64,000 bases of DNA, taken from NCBI RefSeq assembly GCF_039543225.1, contig NZ_BAABJI010000002.1:868001-932000 (forward strand), read 5' to 3'. The notes beneath the pieces are model-generated. The model did not search any database. It was given only the letters and a program-made list of their open reading frames with translations, and was not told the origin of the DNA. Every line of letters starts with the position of its first letter. The first letter of the stretch is position 1. The translations under genes were made by a program, and so were the position numbers. The stretch is from Mucilaginibacter defluvii. Lineage in GTDB: Bacteria; Bacteroidota; Bacteroidia; Sphingobacteriales; Sphingobacteriaceae. Below are positions 1 through 8,884 of the stretch, piece after piece.

Positions 1-1573
1 GGCTGCGTGTACCCTGGCTCATCGGGTTTGAGTTGATCGGGCGGTATGATGCCTTGTTTGCATTGCGCATAGCACCCGGCGTATAATCCATCGGCCCGGC
101 CAGCATCCTGATAAAGGGTATCGAAACATCATAGCGTGGCACATCATCATTAAGTGCCCATTTAGCATTTTCCAACCCCTTTACGCCCTCGAAGTTCAAC
201 ACATTAGGATAAATGCGCTGTATACCATCGGGTTTGTACATGCCATGTAAATCAACCAGCAAATGATACTTAGCCGCAGTTTCGGCTATCTTATAAACGG
301 ATGATGTTACCTTTTGGTCATCGCGGTCAAAAAAGTCTATCTTAAAACCTTTGGCACCCATATCCGCATATTGTTTAAATACGCCATCCATGTTGGCCAT
401 TACTCCATGCCAGGTGGCCCATAGTATAATACCTACGTTTTTTTGCTTGGCGTAGGTAATGATCTCCTGCAAATCAACAGCCGGGTTGAGCTTGGTCATG
501 TCAACCGAGTTACTCCAGCCTTCATCCAGTATCACATACTCCAGCTTATTCTCTGATGCAAAATCAACATAGTATTTATAGGTAGCGGTGTTGATGCCCG
601 CTTTAAAATCAACATGCGATATGTTCCAGTCGTTCCACCAGTCCCAGGCTACTTTGCCGGGTTTTATCCAGGCAATATCTTTTATGCGCGACGGCCCTGC
701 CAGTTTTTGCACCATATCATTATTAAGCAAAGTTTTATCGTCCGGCGTTACAATAACCGCCCGCCAGGGCAAAGCGGCTTTCCCTTTAACGGTTGCTATG
801 TAGTCGGCTCTTTCGGTAACCAAGGTATTCAGCCTCCGCAGTTCTTCTTTAGCAGGGTATTTGGCGAATTCGGCTTTTAGGGCATTTTGTTCATCCTTGT
901 TTTTAACCACATACATGCCCGGATAATCCTCCAATCCTGCTTCCAAAACGGCAGCCTTGGCACCATTACCCAAATCAACCAGCATAGGTAAAAAAGCCAG
1001 TGAGTCTGCCATTACTTTTGATAAAGGCACCTCGTTATACAGGGCCTCAAAGGAGGTTTGATAATAGTCGCCTTTTAAGCGGGGATCGTGCGCGTAAGGG
1101 ATGAATATGTTGTAATCATTCGTAAATTTAAAATTGACATCCTCGGCCATCACCTTTACGGGCTGGGTTTTATTGAGCACGAAGCGATATGCCATACCAT
1201 CATTATATGCCCGGACTATAAAACTGTAACCACCTTTACAATTAAGGGTAAGCTGCCGGTAATTTTCGATGATAAACTTCTTTTTGTAATTGTAGGCTTC
1301 AAATTTTGAGTTTACGGTTAACGTTTTGTCTGAGTTTACCTTCACATCGCTACCTAATACTTCACCGCCCTCAAGCCTGATGGCTGCTACCGAAGGCTGG
1401 ATAATCTCGCTGCCGTTATAGCTTAGCGACCAACTGATTTGCTTACCAGCATTCAAGGTAACTTTAACCTTATTATCCGGAGAAATAACGGTGTAGCTTT
1501 TTTGCTGCGCTATGAGTTGCTGGCAACTCAGCATGGCAAGCATGGCGAGGCTAAACTTGGAGATGTTCTTCAT
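1..1573 (-). CDS. GH97 family glycoside hydrolase (SusB-like), 3' end outside window
   Basis: The reading frame is open from an ATG at 1573 to the window edge (524 codons) and lacks its C-terminus. The start MKNISKFSLAMLAMLSCQQL looks like a lipoprotein-type signal peptide, followed by an N-terminal beta-sandwich and a TIM barrel with LDEGW and GFKIDFFD motifs, as in the GH97 family of periplasmic alpha-glucosidases and alpha-galactosidases. The Asp in KIDFFD may mark a retaining, galactosidase-like member rather than an inverting SusB-like one, but I cannot settle that. It lies downstream of the sugar epimerase on the same strand with a 106-bp gap, which suggests a shared carbohydrate role. 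Confidence 0.88.
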   Translation of the reverse strand, partial: MKNISKFSLAMLAMLSCQQLIAQQKSYTVISPDNKVKVTLNAGKQISWSLSYNGSEIIQPSVAAIRLEGGEVLGSDVKVNSDKTLTVNSKFEAYNYKKKFIIENYRQLTLNCKGGYSFIVRAYNDGMAYRFVLNKTQPVKVMAEDVNFKFTNDYNIFIPYAHDPRLKGDYYQTSFEALYNEVPLSKVMADSLAFLPMLVDLGNGAKAAVLEAGLEDYPGMYVVKNKDEQNALKAEFAKYPAKEELRRLNTLVTERADYIATVKGKAALPWRAVIVTPDDKTLLNNDMVQKLAGPSRIKDIAWIKPGKVAWDWWNDWNISHVDFKAGINTATYKYYVDFASENKLEYVILDEGWSNSVDMTKLNPAVDLQEIITYAKQKNVGIILWATWHGVMANMDGVFKQYADMGAKGFKIDFFDRDDQKVTSSVYKIAETAAKYHLLVDLHGMYKPDGIQRIYPNVLNFEGVKGLENAKWALNDDVPRYDVSIPFIRMLAGPMDYTPGAMRNANKASYRPINSNPMSQGTRS

Positions 1574-1679
1574 TATAAAAAATTACGATATAACTGTTTG
1601 GTTTATATTTTTAACTCCGGCAAGATAGCATAACAGGAAGCTGTACTTTGTGCCAATTTTAGCCGATATCACGTATAAG

Positions 1680-2903
1680 TTAGCCGTTTAAAAGCTGAGA
1701 CGGGGTAAGCATCTGTTCAGATCTAACTATCCGCCGGTGTATCTCTATACAGGTACGGCTGTTATGGTACGGGCATTTCCAGATGCCTACCTTATCCTCG
1801 TGGGCCATCAGGCTACCATCGGCATGTACACCCCACACCCACTCACCATTTTTACTATCAATAATATGCTGCTGTACAAATTGCCAAAGTCTGATCGATA
1901 TGGCCGCGTACTTCCATTCGCCGGTAAGTTGCCAGGCGTTCAAATAACCAACCATAGCTTCTGCCTGTACCCACCAATGTTTTTCGCGCACCAAACCGCC
2001 ATGCGCAGGATCATATTCGTACCACAAACCACCATCGGCAGTGTCAATTCCTTCAAGAGCGGAATCAGCCATTTTAACGGCATAATCCTGAAATCTAGTT
2101 ATCAGTTGTTCTTCACCAATAATTTCAGCGGCCTCCAGCAGTAACCAGGCTGCCTCGATATCGTGCCCATAGGAGACAATGGACGACCGCCTGTTCCATT
2201 TCTCGTCAAAAAACAATTGCAGATGAAAGGTATCCGAATCAATAATAAGATCGCTAAAATTTTTAAGCAAGCCGATGATCTGTCGCTTTAAACCGTCGTC
2301 AGGCCAAATAGTATACAGGTTGGCATACGCCTCAAGTACGTGCAAGTGCGTATTCATTGATTTTTTCTCGTTGGCATCTTTCGCGCTTAATCGCAAATCA
2401 TCAATGGGTTCCCATTCGCGCGTAAAAGCCTCAAAATACCCTGTGTATTGGATATCGTAGCTTTTATCAACCAATAAATTATATAAGCTTATGGCTTGCT
2501 GCTTTATTTCATTCTTATTAACGGCTTTGTAATATTCGGCTAAGGCATAAATAACAAAAGCATTGGCATACACCTGTTTCCTGGTATCAACCGGCTCACC
2601 TGAATAAGTAACTGACCAATAAATACCGCCATATTCTCTATCTGTAAGATATTGGCTAATGTATTGATACGCGCGTTCTGCATATATTAAATACACACTA
2701 TCAGCCTCAAAATTATAAGCAGCTGAAAACGCCCATAATATACGGGCATTTAATACGGCGCCCTTTTCAGCACCACCATAGCGAATATTAGCATGATCTA
2801 TTTTTCCGATAAATCCATCGTTTACTTCATCAACGGTATAAGCACGCCAATAGTTGAGAATATTTTTTAACTCTGACTTTAATTCTGAGCCATATTCATG
2901 CAT
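1680..2903 (-). CDS. Cellobiose 2-epimerase / N-acylglucosamine 2-epimerase family protein
   Basis: About 407 aa, with no signal peptide, so probably cytoplasmic. The early segment GAVLNARILWAFSAAY, the later KHWWVQAEAMVGYLNAW, and scattered His residues (SYGHDIEAAWLLLEAA, CPYHNSRTC near the end) fit the (alpha/alpha)6-barrel AGE/cellobiose 2-epimerase family, which epimerises the reducing-end glucose of beta-linked disaccharides. I chose the ATG at 2903 (MHEYGSELKSEL); an in-frame TTG at 2921 would add six residues. The frame is complete and the length typical. Cellobiose epimerase is favoured over an acylglucosamine epimerase by overall resemblance and by the neighbouring GH97 gene, but the substrate is not proven. 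Confidence 0.82.
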   Translation of the reverse strand: MHEYGSELKSELKNILNYWRAYTVDEVNDGFIGKIDHANIRYGGAEKGAVLNARILWAFSAAYNFEADSVYLIYAERAYQYISQYLTDREYGGIYWSVTYSGEPVDTRKQVYANAFVIYALAEYYKAVNKNEIKQQAISLYNLLVDKSYDIQYTGYFEAFTREWEPIDDLRLSAKDANEKKSMNTHLHVLEAYANLYTIWPDDGLKRQIIGLLKNFSDLIIDSDTFHLQLFFDEKWNRRSSIVSYGHDIEAAWLLLEAAEIIGEEQLITRFQDYAVKMADSALEGIDTADGGLWYEYDPAHGGLVREKHWWVQAEAMVGYLNAWQLTGEWKYAAISIRLWQFVQQHIIDSKNGEWVWGVHADGSLMAHEDKVGIWKCPYHNSRTCIEIHRRIVRSEQMLTPSQLLNG

Positions 2904-3250
2904 GTAATTTATATTTTCCAAAAGGCCTACTTGGTTGATGATTTTATTAAACTATTGAGAAATTTTACGCTACGCCTGATTGATGTATAAACTTATCAAC
3001 AGCGTGCTTCAAAACTAAGTCGAATGGTAAATTACCAATAATACTATTTTATCAATCTGTTATATAAAATGGTCATGCTTTGCAGCAAATGCATTTTCTA
3101 TTTAAATTCACTCCGTTGTTTTACCAATTAAAAATGAGCAGTTTATGCGCATTTGGAAAACTTTGTTAAATTTTTAATAAGTTATTGTTTTGTAATAAAC
3201 TTATTACTTAACTTACACAAAAATTAAAAAGCTAACCCTAATTAAGCTTT
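2904..3250. other. Divergent AT-rich intergenic region
   Basis: This 347-bp spacer separates the minus-strand epimerase from the plus-strand outer-membrane protein gene. It is very AT-rich from about 3000 onward and should hold both promoters. I found no clear TAnnTTTG box, small ORF or strong hairpin in it. Confidence 0.5.
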
Positions 3251-4171
3251 ATGAGAACCTTTTTTAAACCTCTTGCAATTATTATTGCGGGCGCTGCTTT
3301 AATGGCATCAACCGCTCGAGCCCAAACCGAAACAGATGCCCTGATGATGGGTAAAAAGAATTTATGCATTGCCGCCGGATACGCCTATAATTCGTGGGGC
3401 AAATACTGGGAAGGTAACCTGAAGCGCGACAACGCGAACATCGGCACTTTTTCATCTTCCAGTATTATGGCGATGCTGAATTACGGCATAAGCGATGATC
3501 TTAACATCATGGTTTCCCTGCCTTACGTATCAACCAAAACTTCAGCGGGCACATTGAGCGGACTGAACGGCTTCCAGGATCTGAGCTTTTATGTAAAATA
3601 CAGGCCCGTTCGCAAAACATTTGGCAGCCAAAAGCTATCGGTATTTGCGGTAGGTGGTTACAGCGCACCCAGCCATAATTACAATGTAGACCTGATGCCG
3701 GTGTCAATCGGTATGGGCAGTAACGTTACAACCGGCCGGTTGATCGTTGACTATCAACTCAGCAAATTCTTCGCGACCGCGTCGGGCTCATATTTATACC
3801 GCAGCAATGTGCAGATTGACCGTACGGCCTACTATACCACACGTCAGATCAACTCCAATCAGGTACAAATGCCCAACGCCGGCGTATACCAGTTCAGAAC
3901 AGGTTACCGTACGCCTTTTATTATAGCAGAAGCCTATGTAGACCATATGCGTACCTATGGTGGTTTTGACATACGCCGGAATGATATGCCATTTGTGAGC
4001 AACACCATGAACAACACCAACGTAGGCTTTGAGGGCAAATACTATCTGCCTAAGCTGCGCGCGCTGGGTATACATGCCGCCGCATGGAGAACTTTGGAAG
4101 GCCGTAACGTTGGCCAGGCAACCGGCTTTATAGCTGGTGTGCTTTACACTTTAAACACGGCTAAACTGTAA
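3251..4171 (+). CDS. Outer-membrane beta-barrel protein, MetA-pathway-transporter-like
   Basis: 306 aa with a Sec signal peptide (about residues 1-24, ending ASTARAQ). The mature part alternates short aromatic-ended strands (for example FQDLSFYVKYRP and GFIAGVLYTLNTAKL at the C-terminus), typical of an outer-membrane barrel. It resembles the phenol MetA-pathway transporter-like proteins (PF13557 type), a family of poorly defined function. It precedes the PAP2/haloperoxidase gene by only 20 bp on the same strand, so the two are probably co-transcribed. The family assignment is moderate; the outer-membrane location is more secure. Confidence 0.65.
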   Translation: MRTFFKPLAIIIAGAALMASTARAQTETDALMMGKKNLCIAAGYAYNSWGKYWEGNLKRDNANIGTFSSSSIMAMLNYGISDDLNIMVSLPYVSTKTSAGTLSGLNGFQDLSFYVKYRPVRKTFGSQKLSVFAVGGYSAPSHNYNVDLMPVSIGMGSNVTTGRLIVDYQLSKFFATASGSYLYRSNVQIDRTAYYTTRQINSNQVQMPNAGVYQFRTGYRTPFIIAEAYVDHMRTYGGFDIRRNDMPFVSNTMNNTNVGFEGKYYLPKLRALGIHAAAWRTLEGRNVGQATGFIAGVLYTLNTAKL

Positions 4172-4191
4172 TTAATAAATTACCTGATTTT

Positions 4192-5736
4192 ATGAAGAAA
4201 CTATTTACTTACGCATCCTCTATCCTGTTAGCCGCGTCCATCACTGCCTGTAACAAGGATATTAAAGAATATAATGACGATTTTCCGGCACTTACGCCAG
4301 CCAAGCTTGATGAAGCAGCCGGCAACTGGAAACCATTGGTAATTACCTCTGCCGATGAATTTAACATTCCGGCACCTGAAGCGGCTACATCAGCCGCTTA
4401 CAAGGCTGAGGTTAACGACCTAAAATCGCTAACAGCTAATCTTACAGCCGAACAGCGCGCTATTGTTAATTACTGGAAAGTAGGCAGCGTGTTACGCTGG
4501 AACGAAATCATGCGCGAGCTGGTAGCCAAGCATAACCTGCCGCCCTACCAAAATCCGGATGGAACCTACCCTATCCCGAGCGCGGCTAATCCGTTCTCAT
4601 ATCCACAATTTCCGTTCTCAAACCCGCCGTATGCCGCCCGTGCTTATGCCTATGTAAGTGCTGCGCAATATGATGCCCTGATTGCAGCCTGGCATTTTAA
4701 ATACGAGTATAATCGCCAGGCTCCATACAAAGCTGACGGCGGCATTTCAGTTTCGATACCAAAAAGTGACCTACCATCTTATCCCTCAGAAGATGCGGTT
4801 ATCGCAGGCGCGTCTTTTGAGATCATGAAGCTGCTTTTCCCGGCTGATATTGATTACATTAAACAAAAGGCTGATGAGGAAAAGCAATACCGTATGCTGG
4901 CGGGCGCTAACGTAGCGAGCGACATAATAGCCGGCGATTCGTTAGGCCGTTGGGTAGCCCGCAAAATTGTAGCCCGCGCAAAAACCGATGGCATGGGTGC
5001 AGCAGTTGGCAACCCCACTGTTTGGAAAAAACTGGAAGATGATTGTATGGCGAAGGGTGAAACACCATGGTATTCGCTTGAAATACCTAAAAGGCCGCCT
5101 ATGCTACCGGTGTTCGGTAATGTAAAACCAATGATGTTTACTGTTAACGATGTGCCTAACTTACGCCCCGCTGCTCCGCCTGCAACCAATTCTGAAGAGA
5201 TGAAGAAAGAGGTTGCCGAGGTATTGGAAATCACAAAAAATGCAAGCCGCGAGCACATGCGCATTGTTAACGACTGGGCTGATGGCGTAGGCACTTACAC
5301 CCCTCCCGGTCATTGGAACGCCATTGCCACTACAGAATTTGTTAAGCACCAGTACAGCGAAGTACGCTGGGCACGTAACTACGCATTACTAAACGCATCA
5401 ATGATGGACGCGGCCATTGTGTGCTGGAACACCAAATACTATTATTTTAATGCCCGCCCCTGCCAGTTAGACGCGCGCATTAAAACATTTACCGGTGTAC
5501 CTAATTTCCCGGCATATATATCGGGGCACTCCACATTTAGCGGGGCCGCGGCCACTATACTGGCTTACCTGGTGCCGTCAAAAGCCAAGAATTTTGAGGA
5601 TATGGCTAACGAGGCATCCATGTCGCGCATGTATGGTGGTATTCACTACCGCTCTGATTGCTCGCAAGGCTTAATAACCGGCCAAAAGGTAGGCAACTAT
5701 GCGGTTGAGCGGGCTAAGATTGACGGAGCGAATTAG
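4192..5736 (+). CDS. PAP2 / vanadium-haloperoxidase superfamily lipoprotein
   Basis: 514 aa. The N-terminus ends in a lipobox (LLAASITAC, Cys about residue 20), so it should be a lipid-anchored envelope protein. The C-terminal third carries the three PAP2/vanadium haloperoxidase motifs in order: K-x6-RP in KYYYFNARP, PxYxSGHST in FPAYISGHST, and R-x5-H in RMYGGIHYRSD. These bind phosphate or vanadate and hold the catalytic His residues. The length suits the vanadium-dependent haloperoxidase-like branch better than small PAP2 lipid phosphatases, but phosphatase versus haloperoxidase cannot be told from sequence alone. It ends just before a strong hairpin terminator. Confidence 0.8.
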   Translation: MKKLFTYASSILLAASITACNKDIKEYNDDFPALTPAKLDEAAGNWKPLVITSADEFNIPAPEAATSAAYKAEVNDLKSLTANLTAEQRAIVNYWKVGSVLRWNEIMRELVAKHNLPPYQNPDGTYPIPSAANPFSYPQFPFSNPPYAARAYAYVSAAQYDALIAAWHFKYEYNRQAPYKADGGISVSIPKSDLPSYPSEDAVIAGASFEIMKLLFPADIDYIKQKADEEKQYRMLAGANVASDIIAGDSLGRWVARKIVARAKTDGMGAAVGNPTVWKKLEDDCMAKGETPWYSLEIPKRPPMLPVFGNVKPMMFTVNDVPNLRPAAPPATNSEEMKKEVAEVLEITKNASREHMRIVNDWADGVGTYTPPGHWNAIATTEFVKHQYSEVRWARNYALLNASMMDAAIVCWNTKYYYFNARPCQLDARIKTFTGVPNFPAYISGHSTFSGAAATILAYLVPSKAKNFEDMANEASMSRMYGGIHYRSDCSQGLITGQKVGNYAVERAKIDGAN

Positions 5737-5777
5737 ACAATTGCAATCCACATTAATAATACAAAAAGCCATTAAAG

Positions 5778-5814
5778 AAGAAAAGCACCAGTTAGAACCG
5801 GTGCTTTTCTTTTT
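5778..5814. terminator. Bidirectional intrinsic terminator
   Basis: A 12-bp stem (AAGAAAAGCACC paired with GGTGCTTTTCTT) is followed by a T run on the plus strand and has an A-rich stretch for the minus strand. It lies between convergent genes ending at 5736 and 5825 and can serve both. Confidence 0.85.
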
Positions 5815-5824
5815 ATATCAGCAT

Positions 5825-6289
5825 TTAATTTGCTATAGCATCGCGCATCGCTTTTACCTCGTCATGGGCCTTTTGCAATATAGCGTTGTGCTTAGTTAGC
5901 ATTTCGCGTATGTAAGCAGGAATGTATTCTTCAGCAAGCGCGGAATTGTACGCCTTTAAAATGGCATCCTCGCCAAACTCACATTCTTCTAAAATACTAT
6001 GGGTATTGTGGCCTGTAAATTTCGCTTTCAAGTCGAGCCAGGTACGGTGCAGCGTGCCAGATACAGAAGTAGTGTTCTCCACATCCTTAGGATTGCTTAA
6101 CGCCTGCACTTCTGTTGCCAGTTCCATTTTAAATTCGTGGCTTTGGCCAATGCAGTTGGTAAACAGATAACGAATATCGGCATCCTGTTCCTTCAAATCC
6201 TTCAACGCTTTTTCAAAACCGCTTATCCGGTCGTTGTTGATCTGAACCAGATCATTCAGAATTTCAACTGTTGCTTTTGTGTTTTCCAT
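5825..6289 (-). CDS. PA2169-type four-helix-bundle protein (DUF2383)
   Basis: 154 aa from the chosen ATG at 6289 (MENTKATVEILNDLVQ). It is all-helical, with repeated heptad-like segments such as NDRISGFEKALKDLKEQD and a central LHRTWLDLKAKFTG, matching the DUF2383 / PA2169 ferritin-like four-helix-bundle family of unknown function, often stress-linked. An upstream in-frame ATG at 6319 overlaps the stop of the preceding small lipoprotein gene in an ATGA arrangement and would add MRWLFKNIII, which looks unlike the family. The two genes are therefore probably one transcript. No catalytic residues are evident. Confidence 0.75.
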   Translation of the reverse strand: MENTKATVEILNDLVQINNDRISGFEKALKDLKEQDADIRYLFTNCIGQSHEFKMELATEVQALSNPKDVENTTSVSGTLHRTWLDLKAKFTGHNTHSILEECEFGEDAILKAYNSALAEEYIPAYIREMLTKHNAILQKAHDEVKAMRDAIAN

Positions 6290-6315
6290 GATGATGATGT
6301 TTTTAAACAGCCACC

Positions 6316-6477
6316 TCATCCGCTTATCTTCCTGATTATCCAGATAATGATGGCCACTACCAGTATAACAATTATAATACCAACGTAAACGCCGGCCTTA
6401 AATATGTCGCCAATTACCTGGCAACTGCTTATGCTCATTATAGCCAGCATAAAAGCCAGCATACTAAATTTTCTCAT
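6316..6477 (-). CDS. Small lipoprotein with one transmembrane helix (53 aa)
   Basis: The frame starts MRKFSMLAFMLAIMSISSCQ, a signal peptide with lipobox SISSC (Cys19). It continues VIGDIFKAGVYVGIIIVILV and ends in a hydrophobic helix closing with RKISG. From memory, tiny proteins of this kind are common in Sphingobacteriaceae and are sometimes labelled phosphatidate cytidylyltransferase, which this length cannot support. The stop TGA (6318-6316) overlaps the alternative start of the DUF2383 gene, so the pair is likely co-transcribed. Function unknown; envelope stress is a guess from its partner. Confidence 0.7.
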   Translation of the reverse strand: MRKFSMLAFMLAIMSISSCQVIGDIFKAGVYVGIIIVILVVAIIIWIIRKISG

Positions 6478-6589
6478 GGTATATGTTTATTACAGTTACG
6501 ATTTTATTTAACTGTTAACATAAGCTTAGCCCGCTATGTTTTTGCCCGGCAGCATTATTTATTGAGCGATATGTTTATTTTAGCCACCA

Positions 6590-8092
6590 ATGAACGGATC
6601 AGAAACTTTTTTGAAGATTGATAACATAAGCGTAAGAGGATATAGCAAGTTAGTATTCGAGCATCTTTCCCTAAATATACAAAAGGGCGAAAGCTGGGCG
6701 TTTGTAGGCGAGAGCGGTTCGGGCAAAAGCGCGCTGCTGCAAACCATTGCCGGTAAGCTAAATATAACCAATGGCAATATCACTTACGGTTTTTGGCAGG
6801 AGTATATACGGTCACATCCGGATCAGGATCATATCACCTTCCATCAGCTGATTACCTTGCTTGAGTCAAAGCATCATTTCAAAAACCTGTCTAATACCAC
6901 CGATTTTTATTATCAGCAGCGTTTCAATTCGTCCGACTCGGACGACGCACCTACCGTTAGTGAATATTTGCAAGGCATACAGCCTTTAAAAGGCCCAGAA
7001 CGCTGGACCTTTGACGAGGCTATTGACCAGCTCAAACTGCAACCGCTGCTGCATAAAAAACTGATCATGCTCTCAAACGGCGAAACCAAGCGGTTACGTA
7101 TAGCATCAGCTTTAATAAAAAGCCCCGCGCTAATGCTGCTTGATAACCCGCTGGCTGGGCTCGACGTAAATACAAGGCAGGAGTTCAATAACATCATCAG
7201 TAAGATCACCCAAACAGGTACCGCGGTAATTATTACTGCTGCGCCGAACGAAATACCGCCGGCTATAACGCATGTGGCTGTACTTAAAGATGGTGCTATT
7301 GTTGAAACCAGTCTCCGCGAGAATTTTGACGCCGGCAAATATAAATTCGACACATCAAGGGCTATAGATGGTAATGCTATAGCTGAACTCACTAAACAAA
7401 CTTACGCTTCGCCATTTGAATACATTGTGAATATGCGAAATGTAAATATTCGATATGGAGAGAACCAGGTGTTGAAAGATGTAAACTGGCAAATAAAGCC
7501 CGGTGAACACTGGGCTTTGTTAGGGCCGAACGGCGCCGGTAAATCAACGCTGTTAAGTTTGATCAATGGCGATAACCCACAGGCGTATGCTAATGACATA
7601 ATGTTGTTTGACAAAAAGCGCGGCAGCGGCGAAAGCATTTGGGATATTAAAAAGAAGATCGGTTATGTATCGCCGGAGTTCTACCAGTATTTTCCGGCCG
7701 ATAACAGTTGCTTGCAGGTTATCGAATCCGGATTTTACGATACATTGGGGTTGTTCCGACAGTCAACATCGGCATACCAGCAAAAAGCCCTGCAATGGAT
7801 GCAGGTTTTGGAGATAGATAAATACGCCCGCAACGCACTAAAAAACATACCGGCATCGGCACAAAGGCTTTGCCTGCTGGCACGTGCATTAGTTAAAAAC
7901 CCGCCGTTGCTGATATTTGATGAACCCTGCCAGGGACTCGATACCCATCAGCAGGAACACTTTAAACATGTAATTGAGCAAATTTGCCAAAATACCCCGG
8001 TTACGCTGATATACGTAACCCACTATCAGCACGAAATACCGGATAGTGTTGATAAAGTCTTACGGCTATTAGTAGGTGAAGTGGTTAGCTAA
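6590..8092 (+). CDS. ModF/PhrA-like protein with two ABC ATPase domains
   Basis: 500 aa with two fused nucleotide-binding domains and no membrane segment. Domain 1 has Walker A GESGSGKS (residues 40-47), signature LSNGE (161-165) and Walker B LMLLDNP with Asn186 where a catalytic Glu is usual. Domain 2 has Walker A GPNGAGKS (312-319), a degenerate signature IPASAQ (420-425) and intact LLIFDEP (441-446). The stretch RGSGESIWDIKKKIGYVS closely matches E. coli ModF (PhrA) as I recall it. ModF-like proteins are soluble twin ATPases near molybdate genes in E. coli, but no molybdate genes are seen here. The substrate or role is unclear. Confidence 0.82.
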   Translation: MNGSETFLKIDNISVRGYSKLVFEHLSLNIQKGESWAFVGESGSGKSALLQTIAGKLNITNGNITYGFWQEYIRSHPDQDHITFHQLITLLESKHHFKNLSNTTDFYYQQRFNSSDSDDAPTVSEYLQGIQPLKGPERWTFDEAIDQLKLQPLLHKKLIMLSNGETKRLRIASALIKSPALMLLDNPLAGLDVNTRQEFNNIISKITQTGTAVIITAAPNEIPPAITHVAVLKDGAIVETSLRENFDAGKYKFDTSRAIDGNAIAELTKQTYASPFEYIVNMRNVNIRYGENQVLKDVNWQIKPGEHWALLGPNGAGKSTLLSLINGDNPQAYANDIMLFDKKRGSGESIWDIKKKIGYVSPEFYQYFPADNSCLQVIESGFYDTLGLFRQSTSAYQQKALQWMQVLEIDKYARNALKNIPASAQRLCLLARALVKNPPLLIFDEPCQGLDTHQQEHFKHVIEQICQNTPVTLIYVTHYQHEIPDSVDKVLRLLVGEVVS

Positions 8093-8780
8093 AATGCATA
8101 ATTTGTCGTAGTGCTTGGACAAACATATTAAGGAATATACATATCCATAACGCACATAATGCGAATACCAGCGGCATTTTAATACCATATCCCGAGAGAT
8201 CATCGGGTACGTTTAATATGCTTTGTATTGATGATGATTGAGTATCTGATTTTACAAACACATGATCACTACCTACACAATCAAACAATAAAGGTTTAAC
8301 TCTGAGTGAATCATAAACTTGTTTACTGTTATTGTTATTAATATATGCAAATAATTCATCGTTTTTAATTACATAGCTAAGGTGGTCTTTTTCGGTACGA
8401 TTACATATATCTATCGCATCTACCATATTCTTATAGCTGGTGCTCTTACTAAACTGTATCTTTACACCATTAAGGGTGTCATTACTTGTTGACAACTTTG
8501 TTACCATAGCTTCAAATCTTTCAATAGCTAAATCGTTTTATACTGTTGTGCCATCCAGGGTTATCGCGTTAAATTTCCTATTGGGTATTATTAGCGGTTG
8601 AATATAGCGCGTGGAGATCACATCATCCTCTTCCACATCATAGGACCAATTAACCGATGTTAGATAATATTTAACAGAAAAAGCATTATGGTAAATGTAG
8701 ATTGCGCAGATCATTGGCAGAATAAGCAGACTGATTATTCCCGGATGATAGAATTTTACAGATTTAGGTTTACGGCTCAT
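8085..8780 (-). pseudogene. Hypothetical membrane protein split by one in-frame TAA
   Basis: Two open frames (8541-8780, starting MSRKPKSVKFYHPGIISLLI, and 8085-8507, starting MVTKLSTSND) are in the same frame, separated by a single TAA at 8538-8540. Read through, the product joins ITLDGTTV to NDLAIERFEAMVTKL without loss of frame, giving about 230 aa. It has an N-terminal transmembrane helix (ISLLILPMICAIYIY) and a C-terminal one (PLVFALCALWICIFLNMFV), like a small two-TM protein with an extracytoplasmic middle. I read it as one gene broken by a nonsense change or a base error; two separate small genes remain possible. The family is unknown to me. The 3' end overlaps the ModF-like gene by 8 bp. 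Confidence 0.6.
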
Positions 8781-8871
8781 AATCTTACTATATAACAAAT
8801 AAATATAAGCATCAATCTGTACATTTTGTGTCAATTATTGATCGGTAGTTTTATTTGGCATGTAATACATG

Positions 8872-8879
8872 TATTTTTG
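8872..8879 (+). promoter_or_regulatory. -7 promoter box for mqnC (TATTTTTG)
   Basis: An exact match to the Bacteroidota -7 consensus TAnnTTTG ends 5 nt before the mqnC ATG. A TTTG occurs 14 bp upstream (8854-8857), closer than the usual -33 spacing. Transcription would start at or almost at the start codon. Confidence 0.5.
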
Positions 8880-8884
8880 CCTAT

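Noticed and set aside
588..1633. Plus-strand ORFs at 588-880, 1088-1309 and 1439-1633
   Set aside because: They lie antisense to the GH97 gene, have no family resemblance and no promoter; shadow frames.
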